DNA of 64,000 nucleotides from Allobosea thiooxidans (GCF_900168195.1 NZ_FUYX01000003.1:1-64000); one strand, 5' to 3'; positions 1 to 9,969 are shown, counted from the first letter of the stretch. Notes: a model not told the origin generated them from the letters alone. Translations and numbers: made by a program.

Positions 1-4
1 GACC

Positions 5-805
<801 letters not shown>

Positions 806-826
806 CGGGAAGCGTGCGAAAGGCGC

Positions 827-857
827 TTGACCTTCCCATTGTGGGAAGCTGCAGGCT
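827..857 (+). promoter_or_regulatory. CueR-type (MerR family) copper-responsive promoter
   Basis: A -35 box TTGACC (827-832) and a -10-like CAGGCT (852-857) are separated by 19 bases, the over-long spacer typical of MerR-family promoters. The spacer holds the dyad TTCCC-N4-GGGAA (833-846). From memory the arrangement matches the E. coli copA promoter, which begins TTGACCTTCCCC. It lies 33 bases upstream of a metal-binding protein gene and copA. No merR/cueR gene is in the window, so the activator must be encoded elsewhere. Confidence 0.75.
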
Positions 858-889
858 GCTGCAATCGTCAACCATGGGACATTGCAGCG

Positions 890-1156
890 ATGTGCTCCTG
901 CCAGCAACATTCGGATACCGCCGCCAAGGCGACCACCGCGCCTGAGGGCGCGATCAGCTTTCGCGTCGAGGACATGACCTGCGGCCATTGCGCCGGCACG
1001 ATCAAGAAGGCGATCGAGGATCAACTGCCCGGAACCGCGGTCACCGCCGACCCGGCTTCGAAGCTCGTCAACGTCGTCGGCGCGGCCGATTTCTCCGCCG
1101 TCAGGTCGATCGTGGCGGGCGCCGGATACACGCCCGGCGCGGATCGCATCGGCTGA
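890..1156 (+). CDS. Small HMA-domain copper-binding protein
   Basis: This 88-residue protein carries one heavy-metal-associated domain with the metal motif MTCGHC, followed by the short beta-alpha-beta pattern of CopZ-like chaperones. The N-terminus, MCSCQQH, adds two cysteines and a histidine that could also bind metal. The frame is open back to a TTG at 827, but that codon is the -35 box of the promoter, so the ATG at 890 is the sensible start. The gene lies 78 bases upstream of copA and probably shares its CueR-type promoter. The likely role is to bind cytosolic Cu(I) and pass it to the ATPase, which has no N-terminal HMA domain of its own. Confidence 0.8.
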   Translation: MCSCQQHSDTAAKATTAPEGAISFRVEDMTCGHCAGTIKKAIEDQLPGTAVTADPASKLVNVVGAADFSAVRSIVAGAGYTPGADRIG

Positions 1157-1234
1157 TCGCGGGCGGCCGGCGCGAACCCGCCGTCCGCTCACGCATTGGC
1201 AAGGCAAAGGGGCAGGAGAGCAAAGCGGCGAGCC

Positions 1235-3613
1235 ATGGCAGATCATCAGCATCACGGCGGTCATCGGCACGATGACCATTCACACCACCACCACGGCTAT
1301 TCTCATGGCGCAGGGGGGAGTGTGAAGGACCCGGTCTGCGGAATGACCGTCGATCCCGCCACGGCAAAGCATCGCGCCGCGCATGCGGGGCAGACCTATT
1401 TCTTCTGTTCCGCCGGCTGCCAGAACAAGTTCGAGGCCGATCCGGCAGCCTATGCCGGCGAGAAGGCCGAGGCGCCTGCCGCAAAGCCGGCGCCCGAGGG
1501 CGCGATCTACACCTGCCCGATGCATCCCCAGATCCGCCAGCCTGGCCCGGGCAATTGCCCGATCTGCGGCATGGCGCTCGAACCGGAGATCGCGACGCTC
1601 CAGGAAGGGCCCAGCGCCGAGCTCGTCGACATGACCCGCCGGTTCTGGGTGGGCCTCGCGCTCGCCCTGCCGGTGTTCGTGCTGGAGATGGGCGGGCACC
1701 TCGTCGATCTGCATAGGCTGCTCAGCCAGCAGAGCTCGAACTGGCTGCAGCTGGTCCTGGCGACGCCCGTCGTGCTCTGGGCCGGCTGGCCGTTCTTCCA
1801 GCGGGCCTGGGCCTCGCTCGTCAACCGCAGCCTGAACATGTTCACGCTGATCGCGATGGGCACCGGCGTCGCCTGGATCTATAGCGTCGTCGCCACCGTC
1901 GCTCCGAACCTGTTCCCGGAAACGCTCCGCTCCGCGGAAGGCGCGGTCGCAGTCTATTTCGAGGCGGCGGCCGTGATCACCGTCCTGGTGTTGCTCGGCC
2001 AGGTCCTCGAATTGCGGGCCCGCGAGCAGACCGGTGGCGCGATCCGGGCCCTGCTCGACCTCGTGCCGAAGACCGCCCGGCGGGTGCGCGACGACGGCGA
2101 GGACGAGGATATCAACCTCGACGCGGTCCATGTCGGGGACCGCCTGCGTGTCCGCCCGGGCGAGACCGTGCCGGTCGACGGCGAACTGATCGAGGGCCGC
2201 AGCTCGATCGATGAATCCATGGTCACCGGTGAATCGATGCCGGTCACCAAGGAGGTCGGCGCGACCCTGATCGGCGGCACGCTCAACACCACCGGCGGCT
2301 TCATCATGCGCGCCGGCAAGGTCGGCAGCGACACCATGCTGGCCCGGATCGTCGCGATGGTGGCGGAGGCCCAGCGCTCGCGGGCGCCGATCCAGCGCCT
2401 GGCGGACCAGGTGTCCGGCTGGTTCGTTCCGCTCGTCATCGTCATCGCCATCGTCGCTTTCGCCGCCTGGATGGCGTTCGGGCCGGAGCCGCGCTTCGCG
2501 CATGGGCTCGTCGCCGCCGTCGCCGTGCTGATCATCGCCTGCCCCTGCGCGCTCGGTTTGGCGACGCCGATGTCGATCATGGTCGGGGTCGGGCGCGGCG
2601 CGCATCTCGGCGTGCTGATCAAGAATGCCGAGGCGCTGGAGCGCTTCGAGAAGGTCGATACCCTCGTCGTCGACAAGACCGGCACGCTGACCGAAGGCAA
2701 GCCGCGGCTGACCGGGCTGAAGCCGGTCGGCACGATCACCGAAAGCGAGCTGCTACGGCTCGCCGCTTCGCTGGAGCGGGCGAGCGAGCATCCGCTCGCC
2801 GCCGCGATCGTCGACGCGGCGAAGGAGCGTGGCCTCGCCCTGGCCGAGGCGCAGGATTTCGACAGCCCGGTCGGCAAGGGGGTGACCGGAACGGTCGAGG
2901 GCCGCGCGCTGGTGATCGGCAGCCACCGGATCATGAGCGAAGCCGGCATCGACACGGCCGCGCAGGCCGCCGAGGCGGAAGCACTCCGCGCCGAGGGCGG
3001 CACAGTGATCTTCGTCGCGGTCGATGGCCGCGTCGCCGGGCTGCTGGCGATCGCCGATCCGGTCAAGCAGACCACCCCGAGGGCGATCGAGTCCCTCAAG
3101 GGCGCCGGCATCCGGGTGGTGATGCTGACGGGTGACAACAGGACGACGGCGCAGGCGGTGGCGCGCCGGCTCGGCATCGACGAGGTCGAGGCCGAGGTCC
3201 TGCCCGAGGACAAGAGCGCGGTCGTCAACAAGCTGCGCGCGCAGGGCAGGGTGGTCGCGATGGCCGGAGACGGGGTGAACGACGCCCCCGCCCTGGCCGC
3301 GGCCGATGTCGGCATCGCCATGGGCACGGGCACCGACGTCGCGATCGAAAGCGCGGGCGTGACCCTGCTCAAGGGCGATCTGGAGGGCATCGTGCGCGCG
3401 CTTCAGCTCAGCCGGGCGACGATGAGCAATATCCGGCAGAACCTGTTCTTCGCCTTCATCTACAACGCGGCAGGCGTCCCGGTCGCGGCCGGCGTGCTCT
3501 ACCCGCTCTTCGGCTTGCTGCTGTCCCCGATCATCGCGGCGGCGGCGATGGCGCTGTCCTCGGTCAGCGTGATCGCCAATGCGCTGCGCCTGCGCACCGT
3601 GTCGCTCCGATAG
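1235..3613 (+). CDS. copA: Copper-translocating P1B-type ATPase
   Basis: This 792-residue P-type ATPase exports copper across the inner membrane. In order it shows a histidine-rich N-terminus (residues 4-24), a YHS domain starting DPVCGMTV (about 31-75), a heavy-metal-binding domain with YTCPMHP and CPICGM (about 91-125), and membrane helices. The transport motif CPC is at 436-438 and the phosphorylated aspartate of DKTGT is D480. A hinge [10 protein letters not shown] and two final helices follow. Classical N-terminal HMA domains are absent; the small HMA protein just upstream may supply that function. The frame extends to a TTG at 1196, but the ATG at 1235 begins the histidine-rich stretch. 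The YHS and HMBD modules suggest periplasmic metal handling or a role beyond simple cytosolic efflux. Confidence 0.9.
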   Translation: MADHQHHGGHRHDDHSHHHHGYSHGAGGSVKDPVCGMTVDPATAKHRAAHAGQTYFFCSAGCQNKFEADPAAYAGEKAEAPAAKPAPEGAIYTCPMHPQIRQPGPGNCPICGMALEPEIATLQEGPSAELVDMTRRFWVGLALALPVFVLEMGGHLVDLHRLLSQQSSNWLQLVLATPVVLWAGWPFFQRAWASLVNRSLNMFTLIAMGTGVAWIYSVVATVAPNLFPETLRSAEGAVAVYFEAAAVITVLVLLGQVLELRAREQTGGAIRALLDLVPKTARRVRDDGEDEDINLDAVHVGDRLRVRPGETVPVDGELIEGRSSIDESMVTGESMPVTKEVGATLIGGTLNTTGGFIMRAGKVGSDTMLARIVAMVAEAQRSRAPIQRLADQVSGWFVPLVIVIAIVAFAAWMAFGPEPRFAHGLVAAVAVLIIACPCALGLATPMSIMVGVGRGAHLGVLIKNAEALERFEKVDTLVVDKTGTLTEGKPRLTGLKPVGTITESELLRLAASLERASEHPLAAAIVDAAKERGLALAEAQDFDSPVGKGVTGTVEGRALVIGSHRIMSEAGIDTAAQAAEAEALRAEGGTVIFVAVDGRVAGLLAIADPVKQTTPRAIESLKGAGIRVVMLTGDNRTTAQAVARRLGIDEVEAEVLPEDKSAVVNKLRAQGRVVAMAGDGVNDAPALAAADVGIAMGTGTDVAIESAGVTLLKGDLEGIVRALQLSRATMSNIRQNLFFAFIYNAAGVPVAAGVLYPLFGLLLSPIIAAAAMALSSVSVIANALRLRTVSLR

Positions 3614-3760
3614 GGGCGGTTTCGGCATGACTTGCGAGGCCGAGCCTCCGGCGCCATCGAGGGCCGGCGACCGGCCCGCAAGGATGCCATTCGAGGTCCC
3701 TCCCTTGAGCCCATCGGCCTTGGTTGGACGGAGTACCCTGCTTCCCGCCTTCTCTGGCTC

Positions 3761-5515
3761 TCACATCCCCAAGATCATCGTGCCGCGGCGCTTCATCACG
3801 AGATAGAAGGCCACCGCGGTGCTGCTCATGAGGAGCGACCAGAGCAGGCCTAGCGCCGCGACCTCGCTCAACTCGCCATTGACCGCCCGGTCGAAGATCG
3901 CGACGGCGATCGTCTTGGTGTCGGGGCCGGCGAGGATGATTGCGGTCGAAAGGTCGCGGGAGGCGTTCAGGAAGATGAAGACCCAGCCCGCCATGATCGC
4001 CGGCCAGAGCAGCGGCATCACGATCTTGAACAGCGTCCTGCCGGGCGAGGCGCCGCAGACGCCGGCGGATTCCTCGAGCTCCTTGTGGATCTGCAACACG
4101 CCGCCATAGGTATAGCGCATGCCGAAGGGCAGGAAGTGGATGACGAAGGCGATCACCACGATCGTCAGCGTCGAGTAGAGCGGGATCGGCGAGCGCAGCG
4201 CGACATCCATCATCGCGACACTCAGCACGATGCCGGGCAGGATCATCGGCAACGTGATCAGCTGGTCGGTGACGGCGTGGAAGGCCTGCCGGCGCGCGAC
4301 GAGCCAGCCGCAGACCACCATCAGCGCCATCGTCACGCTCGCGGCGGCGGCCGCTGTGATCAGCGTGTTGACGATCAGCTCGAGATAGCCCTGGCTGCCG
4401 AGCACGACCCTGAAATTGTCGAGCGTCAGCGACTTGAACGCCACGACACGGACCGGCCGGACGAAGGGCGTCAGCGCGATCCAGAGCAGGGTCAGGATCG
4501 GCAGCACCAGCACGACGATGCAATTGGCCCAGATGAGCGCGCCGCCGAGCCAGCGCAGCCGCCCGAGTGGCAGGGCGCGCGGGCGAAAGCCCTTGCCGGT
4601 CACCGTGGCAAAGCGCGAGGCGTTGAGGGACAGGCGGCTGTAGAGATACATCAAGCCGGCGACGAGCACGGTCAGCACGACCGAATAGGCGCTGGCATGG
4701 CCGACACGCGGCGGCACCGCGGCGCGGATGTCGTCATAGATGTCGGTGGTCAGGAGCTTGATGCCGGCCGAGGTGCCGACGAGCTTGGGAACGTCGAAGG
4801 CCTGCAACGTCTTGATGAAAATGAACAGGCCCGTCGCCAGCGCGGCCGGCGCCGCCAGCGGGATCGAGACGCGCAGCACCATGGTCAGGATGCCGGCGCC
4901 GCTCATCCGCGCGGCTTCCTCCAGCTCGGCATTGGCGGTGCGGAAACTCGCCGCGAAGAGCAGGAACGACATCGGCAGCCAGCCCAGCGTCTCGATCGCG
5001 ACCATGCCGGCGATCGAATTGACGTTGAACAGGTTGCCGCCATTCCCTGTCAGGTTGCGGTAGAGCTCGTTGAACGGACCGACCGGGCCGAGCAGAAAGA
5101 GCCATGCCGGGACGTAGATGATCAGCGGGATGCCGAGCGACACCACCGTCATCAGATAGGCGAGCGAGCGGTGCGGCGCGTCGGTCCGCTCCACCACCCA
5201 GGCGAGCGAGGCGCCGAAGACGAGCGAGAAGAAAGTCGAGAGCGCCGCGAACCGGACCGAATTCCAGCCGCTGGCGAGAATGCCCTTCTCGCCGACCAGA
5301 TGTGCGAAGTTGTCGAGGGTGAAGGCGCCGTGCGAGCCGTCCGGGTTCGTCACGAACAGGCTGTTCTGGACCAGCGTGACGACCGGCGGCAGCACCAGGC
5401 AGGCGATGACGAGAAGCATAGCCAGCGCCAGCAGATTGGTCTGCGCCGGGCGTCTGGTCAGCCCGGCGCGGCGTTGCTGCGGCAGTGCCGCGGCAGCGTC
5501 GATGACTTCGGTCAT
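3761..5515 (-). CDS. ABC transporter permease, FbpB/AfuB type (double-length)
   Basis: This 584-residue inner-membrane permease consists of two fused halves of about six helices each, the usual plan for FbpB-like ferric-iron permeases. Each half has an EAA loop that would contact an ATPase: EEAARMSGAGILTM in the first and ELEESAGVCGASPG in the second. The start ATG overlaps the TGA of the upstream binding-protein gene (ATGA, 5512-5515), indicating translational coupling. No ATPase gene follows; the next gene is convergent copA. The pair must borrow an ATPase or have lost its own. The substrate is uncertain because the partner binding protein lacks the iron-binding tyrosine pair. Confidence 0.85.
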   Translation of the reverse strand: MTEVIDAAAALPQQRRAGLTRRPAQTNLLALAMLLVIACLVLPPVVTLVQNSLFVTNPDGSHGAFTLDNFAHLVGEKGILASGWNSVRFAALSTFFSLVFGASLAWVVERTDAPHRSLAYLMTVVSLGIPLIIYVPAWLFLLGPVGPFNELYRNLTGNGGNLFNVNSIAGMVAIETLGWLPMSFLLFAASFRTANAELEEAARMSGAGILTMVLRVSIPLAAPAALATGLFIFIKTLQAFDVPKLVGTSAGIKLLTTDIYDDIRAAVPPRVGHASAYSVVLTVLVAGLMYLYSRLSLNASRFATVTGKGFRPRALPLGRLRWLGGALIWANCIVVLVLPILTLLWIALTPFVRPVRVVAFKSLTLDNFRVVLGSQGYLELIVNTLITAAAAASVTMALMVVCGWLVARRQAFHAVTDQLITLPMILPGIVLSVAMMDVALRSPIPLYSTLTIVVIAFVIHFLPFGMRYTYGGVLQIHKELEESAGVCGASPGRTLFKIVMPLLWPAIMAGWVFIFLNASRDLSTAIILAGPDTKTIAVAIFDRAVNGELSEVAALGLLWSLLMSSTAVAFYLVMKRRGTMILGM

Positions 5516-6561
5516 TTGAACAGCTCGTCGTAGATCTTCAGCCAGCCGGCCAGCGGCTCGCTCTCCTGGGAGGAGATTTCCGGCGCGAGCAGGGTCGACG
5601 TGAACTGGCCGGTCACGGGGCCGATCGAGGGGTCCTTCGGCGACACGTCGGGATTGCCCGGCGGATAGCCGGCCTCGGCGATGACCTTCTGGCCGTCATC
5701 GGAGAACATGAATTCGAGGAAGAGCTTGGCGGCGTTCGGATGCGGCGCGTTTTTGGCCAGCGCGATGACGCCGAGATTGGCGACGAGCGGCTCCATCTTG
5801 ACCCAGGCGATCGGCGCTTCCTTGGCCCGGCTGATCACCGCGTGATGGTTATAGGTCATCAGGCCGATCGCGTATTGGCCGGAGATCACCTTGTCGAGGA
5901 TGACGCGCTGGTTGCCGGGCTCGCGCACGATCTTCTGCTTCGCGAGCTCACGCAGATAGGCCATGCCCTTGTCCTGGCCCATCACCGAGAGGACGTTGCC
6001 GATGAAGCCTGGCGGGCCGGAAATCGCGCGGGTGTCGGTCCAGACCATCTTGCCCTGCCATTTCGGGTCGAGCAGGTCCTCATAAGTCTTCGGCGCCTCG
6101 GCCGCCTTGACCAGATCGGTGTTGTAGGTCGTGGTCAGATAGAGCGCGTAGATGCCGGAGTAGAGCTGGCTCTGCGGCTTGAAGGTCGACGCATATTTCG
6201 CCAGCGCCGCGGGCGCGAAGGGCTCGATCAGCCCGGCCTTGCTCAGGGGCGGGATCGAGGTGCCGGGCGAGTCGAACAGGTCGACCTCCATCTTGCCGGC
6301 CCGCGCCTGGCTGGTGATCTTCAGGACCGTGTCGGAATCGCCCGTCGTCGCATAGCGGACTTCGACGCCGTATTTGGCCTGGAACTTCTCGGCGAGCGGG
6401 CGCACCACCTGGCTGACCACCATGCCGGTGTACCAGACGAGCTGGCGCTCGGCCTTGGCCTTGGCGATCAACTCGGCTGGCGGCTGGCTCTGGGCGAAGC
6501 TGGCGGTCGGCGACAGCGCAAGCGTGCTCGCCCCGGCAATGAAGCCGCGTCTGGTCTGCAT
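5512..6561 (-). CDS. Extracellular solute-binding protein, family 1 (AfuA/FbpA-like)
   Basis: This 349-residue periplasmic binding protein should deliver its ligand to the permease encoded just downstream. The N-terminus reads MQTRRGFIAG followed by a hydrophobic stretch and an Ala-x-Ala-like cleavage region, which fits a twin-arginine signal peptide. The ATG at 6561 is preceded by a strong ribosome-binding site (GGGAGGAAGG), so it is preferred to longer frames reaching 6750. The fold resembles ferric-iron binders, but where FbpA has a Tyr-Tyr pair this protein reads LMTYNHHAV, with a single Tyr. Iron may therefore not be the ligand. Phosphonates, organophosphates or other anions are handled by relatives. 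Confidence 0.8.
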   Translation of the reverse strand: MQTRRGFIAGASTLALSPTASFAQSQPPAELIAKAKAERQLVWYTGMVVSQVVRPLAEKFQAKYGVEVRYATTGDSDTVLKITSQARAGKMEVDLFDSPGTSIPPLSKAGLIEPFAPAALAKYASTFKPQSQLYSGIYALYLTTTYNTDLVKAAEAPKTYEDLLDPKWQGKMVWTDTRAISGPPGFIGNVLSVMGQDKGMAYLRELAKQKIVREPGNQRVILDKVISGQYAIGLMTYNHHAVISRAKEAPIAWVKMEPLVANLGVIALAKNAPHPNAAKLFLEFMFSDDGQKVIAEAGYPPGNPDVSPKDPSIGPVTGQFTSTLLAPEISSQESEPLAGWLKIYDELFK

Positions 6562-6757
6562 GTCCTTCCTCCCAATCCTCACATTGCGCCGATGCCGACG
6601 CTCGCGCTCCTGGCGGTCTGATGCCGCCGTGATGCTCCCTGTGGCCGAGAGAGGAGCATGGTAGGAAAACTGACTGGCTGGCCGTGGCGGGTCAAACGAG
6701 TAAACGAGACAGGCGCATGAGGAATTCTCAATGGTTGCGGGCTTGACCACGCGCCGG

Positions 6758-7318
6758 TCAAGCGATCAGGAAACCGGTTCGGGCAAGGAAATCCCGGAGC
6801 GTCGAAGCCACGAGCTCGGGTGTATCGATCGCCATGACATGCCCGGTCTCCAGGACCAGGAGTTCGGCCCCCGCGATCCTGGCGGCGACGCCTGCGACAT
6901 GTTCGGGCGGGCGCGCCGCATCCTGGCGTCCGGCGACGACCAGCGTGGGGCAGCGTATCGCCGCCAGATCGGCGTCGAGATCGAGCCCGGCCAGCATCCG
7001 CCAGGTCGCGGCGAGCCCGGCTGGATCGGCCGCGAGACGCAACTCCTCATAGCGCGAGCGCGGCTCTCCCGTCTCGTCGGCGAAGGCCCGGCGGATGCCG
7101 AGGCGCTCGATCGTCGCGATCCGCTGCTCGGTCCTGGCTCGCTTCGCTTCGTCCAACATCGTCGCTGGCGCGAGCAAGGCGAGCGCGGCGACCGGCTGCG
7201 GGTGGCGCGCAGCGAAGGCGGCCGCCACTGCTGCGCCGACGGCGGCGCCGACAATTGCGACCGGCCCGGTGATGGCGAGCGCGGCGAGCAGGGCAGCGAG
7301 ATCGTCGGCCACGTCGCT
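6758..7318 (-). pseudogene. Truncated alpha/beta hydrolase (PcaD-like), N-terminal part missing
   Basis: The reading frame gives the C-terminal two thirds of an alpha/beta hydrolase of the 3-oxoadipate enol-lactonase group, starting at VADDLAALLAAL and ending with ETGHVMAIDTP, which carries the usual catalytic His. The N-terminal strand, the oxyanion HG motif and the first 80 or so residues are absent. Upstream of about 7318 the frame continues to 7417 but no longer resembles a hydrolase. The nucleophile elbow reads GAAVG, so the expected Ser is Ala. The gene stops where the neighbouring island begins, and I infer that an insertion removed its 5' part. A divergent intact family without Ser is possible but less likely. 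Confidence 0.6.
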
Positions 7319-7379
7319 GCGGACACGTTGTTTGGACAGAAGTACAGCGCGTTTTTCGACGCGGAGTGGAAGCGCAGCA

Positions 7380-8366
7380 GTGGCCAATAGAGTTGATGTT
7401 ATTGTGCATCCTCGCATTCATCTCGGGCTGCTGTCGATGCACCGAGAGTCGCCTCGACTTAACGGAGGCATTGGATTCGCCATCAACGGGCCGGCCGCCC
7501 TGATCGAGATCAGCGAGGCCGGGACCCTAACAGTGCGCGATGAGCGCAGCTGCCCGATGGCGGCCGCTGAGTTGTCTCAACTGCAAGGCGCGCTGGAAGG
7601 CTTTCTGATTGCACGCGGAATGGAGCGAGCGGCAAGTATTCGAATCTTCGGCGACATGCTGACCCATGTCGGCCTCGGCTCGGCCACCGCCATTCGCCTT
7701 GGCGCAATCGAGGCGCTGGCAATCCTGAACGGGTGTGGCGCGAGCAGGGTCGAACTCGTCAACGCGTCAGGAAGAGGAGGAACGTCGGGTGTCGGCATCA
7801 ATACCTATTTTGATGGCGGGCTGATATGCGATGTCGGGAAGCGCAACGAAGGCCAGCCCGTTCTGCCTTCGTCCCGCGCAGATCCATCCCGGCTACCTCT
7901 GGCTCTTCCCGCGCTCGCCATGCCCGAGTGGCCTGTTCTCATCTGCATCCCTCGCTCGATCGCGCCCAAGACGCAGGAGGAGGAGATAGATTTTTTCTCG
8001 CGAACAGCACCACTTCCCGAAGGCACCAGCTTCGAGGCAGCCTACGTGGCGCTTTTTGAGATCTACGCATCAGCTGCTGAATCGGATTACGCTAGCTTTT
8101 GCCGAGGCGTCGAGCGAATGCAGCAAACAGCCTGGAAGCGCGCCGAGCGCTCGGAATATGGTTGCGCGCTGGCAGGCATAGGCGACGCCTTATTGAGAGC
8201 AGGCGCCGACTGCGTCGGAATGTCTAGTCTCGGGCCATTGCTGTTTTGCTTCGCTGCTCCAGCTCAGATGAGCGCGATCGCGCAAGCCGCTCGTTTGATG
8301 GGCTGCGATGCCCATCAAACGACCCCCAGGAACTGTGGTCGCGAAATTCATTGCCACGATGCGTGA
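7380..8366 (+). CDS. GHMP-superfamily protein resembling beta-RFAP synthase
   Basis: This 328-residue protein resembles beta-ribofuranosylaminobenzene 5'-phosphate synthase (MptG), a GHMP-fold enzyme that joins PRPP to an aryl acid in methanopterin synthesis. It shows an N-terminal PRIHLGLL with RLNGGIGFAI (residues 11-35), the GHMP nucleotide loop GLGSAT (98-103) and RGGTSGVG (132-139), the family's most distinctive motif. The GTG at 7380 is chosen because it places PRIHLGLL at the same distance from the start as in the family, and GGAG lies about 14 bases upstream. The stop overlaps the next ATG by eight bases (8359-8366), so the two genes are co-translated. No other methanopterin gene is in the window, so a different product is likely. 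The true substrate is unknown. Confidence 0.65.
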   Translation: MANRVDVIVHPRIHLGLLSMHRESPRLNGGIGFAINGPAALIEISEAGTLTVRDERSCPMAAAELSQLQGALEGFLIARGMERAASIRIFGDMLTHVGLGSATAIRLGAIEALAILNGCGASRVELVNASGRGGTSGVGINTYFDGGLICDVGKRNEGQPVLPSSRADPSRLPLALPALAMPEWPVLICIPRSIAPKTQEEEIDFFSRTAPLPEGTSFEAAYVALFEIYASAAESDYASFCRGVERMQQTAWKRAERSEYGCALAGIGDALLRAGADCVGMSSLGPLLFCFAAPAQMSAIAQAARLMGCDAHQTTPRNCGREIHCHDA

Positions 8367-9969
8367 GCTTACCTTCTTCACAAGCAACCAAACCAAGTTG
8401 GCGCACGCTCGCTATCTGGCCGAAGGTCAGCGCGTCCGCATCAAAGGGTTCCGCCAGCGAACCTACCACGCGGGATATGTCGAGCCGCGGCTATCCTCCC
8501 GCGATGAGATTCTGACAGGCAGCTACGAAAGCGCCAAAGCTCAGCTCGCCAAGGCTGGTTTCTCGGAGGCGAGTCATCCCTTCATTCTTGAGGACACTTC
8601 GGTCCGAATTGAAGCGCTGAGCCACGATGGCGTCGAAGTGCCCGGCGTCGACGTCAAATTCTGGATGGAAGAGCAAACCTTCGCTCGTCTCGACGCCGCG
8701 TTGCGCAACGCCGGCAATGATCGACGGGCGGTGGTGCGGTCCGATGTTCTACTTCACGTGCCCAGCGCCTTTCGTCGCGTGTGGCGGGTCGATCAACCAT
8801 TCCTGATCTTCACAGGTGAGCAGCAAGGCTCGATCGTTGAAGCTGAGCATCGGTTTGACACGAATCAACTTTGCCCCTGGCTCGACAATCGGTCATTCAA
8901 TAAGTGGTTCGTTCCAGATGGGCATACACTGCCATTCGGCGCATTGCCGATTGACGATGCCTACGAAGTGGATTTTCGACGCAAATCCTTCGGTCCTCTC
9001 TTCGATTTCTTTGAAAGCCGCGGCTTCTTTGACGTCCCCATGACGCAGCTTCAGCTTAATTTTGATGACCGCCCCAACATTATCTTGTCCGGATACACTT
9101 GTTCTGGGAAGACAACGGCCAGCCAACGGTTGGCTCGAAAATTCGGTTACCTTCATGTTGAAGCAAGCGATTTCATGCATCTTAGCTATTATTATCGGCA
9201 TGGCTATCGCGATGTAGCCTCAATCGGTGATTTTGCTGAGCAGGCGCTATCACAAATGCCGACTATCGCTGCCGAAAAAGTTGTCGAGTATATGCAGGAT
9301 CATATTTCTGATCCGATTGTCATCTCCGGATTCCGGTCACCATTGGAGGTTGAGTTTCTTCGGCAGGCTATGAAGACGCACGGCAGGGCATCCACGGAAA
9401 GATTCGTTGGCGCCAAGGAAGAAATTCGATACGCGAGGTTACAGGCAAGAGCCAGACCTGGCGACAACCTTACGCTTGATCAATTCCGGGAACGTGACCG
9501 TCAGCAGCAGCGTATGGGCCTCGATTTGATTTCCGATCTGCCAGATATGCTCGCAATTCGCAATGAGGGCAGCCTGGACGCTTATCTTGAGCAAGTCGAC
9601 GAGTTGGCTGGAGGCGGATCCGGACTCGATCTCGACATCCCGAAGGCCATATCGGCGCTCGACTGTGTGCGTGAGGTTGCACTGCAGGAAGCAATCCTTA
9701 TAGCACTTCTTACTGTCTGGGAGAATACCGAGTCGAGAAAATTCTACACTACCACAGAGATTGCCGCTCTTATTTCCAGCGTCTTTCGGTCAATACAGCC
9801 AAAACACAAAGACAATGTCAGTAGGTACTTTAATCAAGACTTTTATGCATATTATGAAATATCAAGCGCGCCAAGCCGAGGAAAAAGAAGATATCGATTG
9901 TATAATACAGGCTATGGAATTGCCATCAAGGCGATTCGCGAAGTACTTAATGTCGTGAATTCTTCGTAA
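8359..9969 (+). CDS. Fusion of HAM1/ITPase-like domain, P-loop kinase and possible winged helix
   Basis: This 536-residue protein has three parts. Residues 1-230 resemble RdgB/HAM1 NTP pyrophosphatases: FFTSNQTKL at the start, LEDTSVRIEAL (about 77-87) in place of the usual DDSGLEVDAL, then VPGV and FVPDGHTLPFGAL. Residues about 238-420 form a nucleotide-kinase-like P-loop domain with Walker A GYTCSGKTT (245-253), a VISGFRSP motif near 320, and arginine-rich lid and C-terminal segments like those of dephospho-CoA or adenylate kinases. The last 110 residues (FYTTTEIAALI at 462) look like a winged helix. The longest frame starts at 8308, but the ATG at 8359 fits the HAM1 N-terminus and overlaps the upstream stop. 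GC is low here: I counted 95 G or C in the 240 bases 9721-9960. Function unknown; nucleotide processing is inferred. Confidence 0.65.
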   Translation: MRELTFFTSNQTKLAHARYLAEGQRVRIKGFRQRTYHAGYVEPRLSSRDEILTGSYESAKAQLAKAGFSEASHPFILEDTSVRIEALSHDGVEVPGVDVKFWMEEQTFARLDAALRNAGNDRRAVVRSDVLLHVPSAFRRVWRVDQPFLIFTGEQQGSIVEAEHRFDTNQLCPWLDNRSFNKWFVPDGHTLPFGALPIDDAYEVDFRRKSFGPLFDFFESRGFFDVPMTQLQLNFDDRPNIILSGYTCSGKTTASQRLARKFGYLHVEASDFMHLSYYYRHGYRDVASIGDFAEQALSQMPTIAAEKVVEYMQDHISDPIVISGFRSPLEVEFLRQAMKTHGRASTERFVGAKEEIRYARLQARARPGDNLTLDQFRERDRQQQRMGLDLISDLPDMLAIRNEGSLDAYLEQVDELAGGGSGLDLDIPKAISALDCVREVALQEAILIALLTVWENTESRKFYTTTEIAALISSVFRSIQPKHKDNVSRYFNQDFYAYYEISSAPSRGKRRYRLYNTGYGIAIKAIREVLNVVNSS

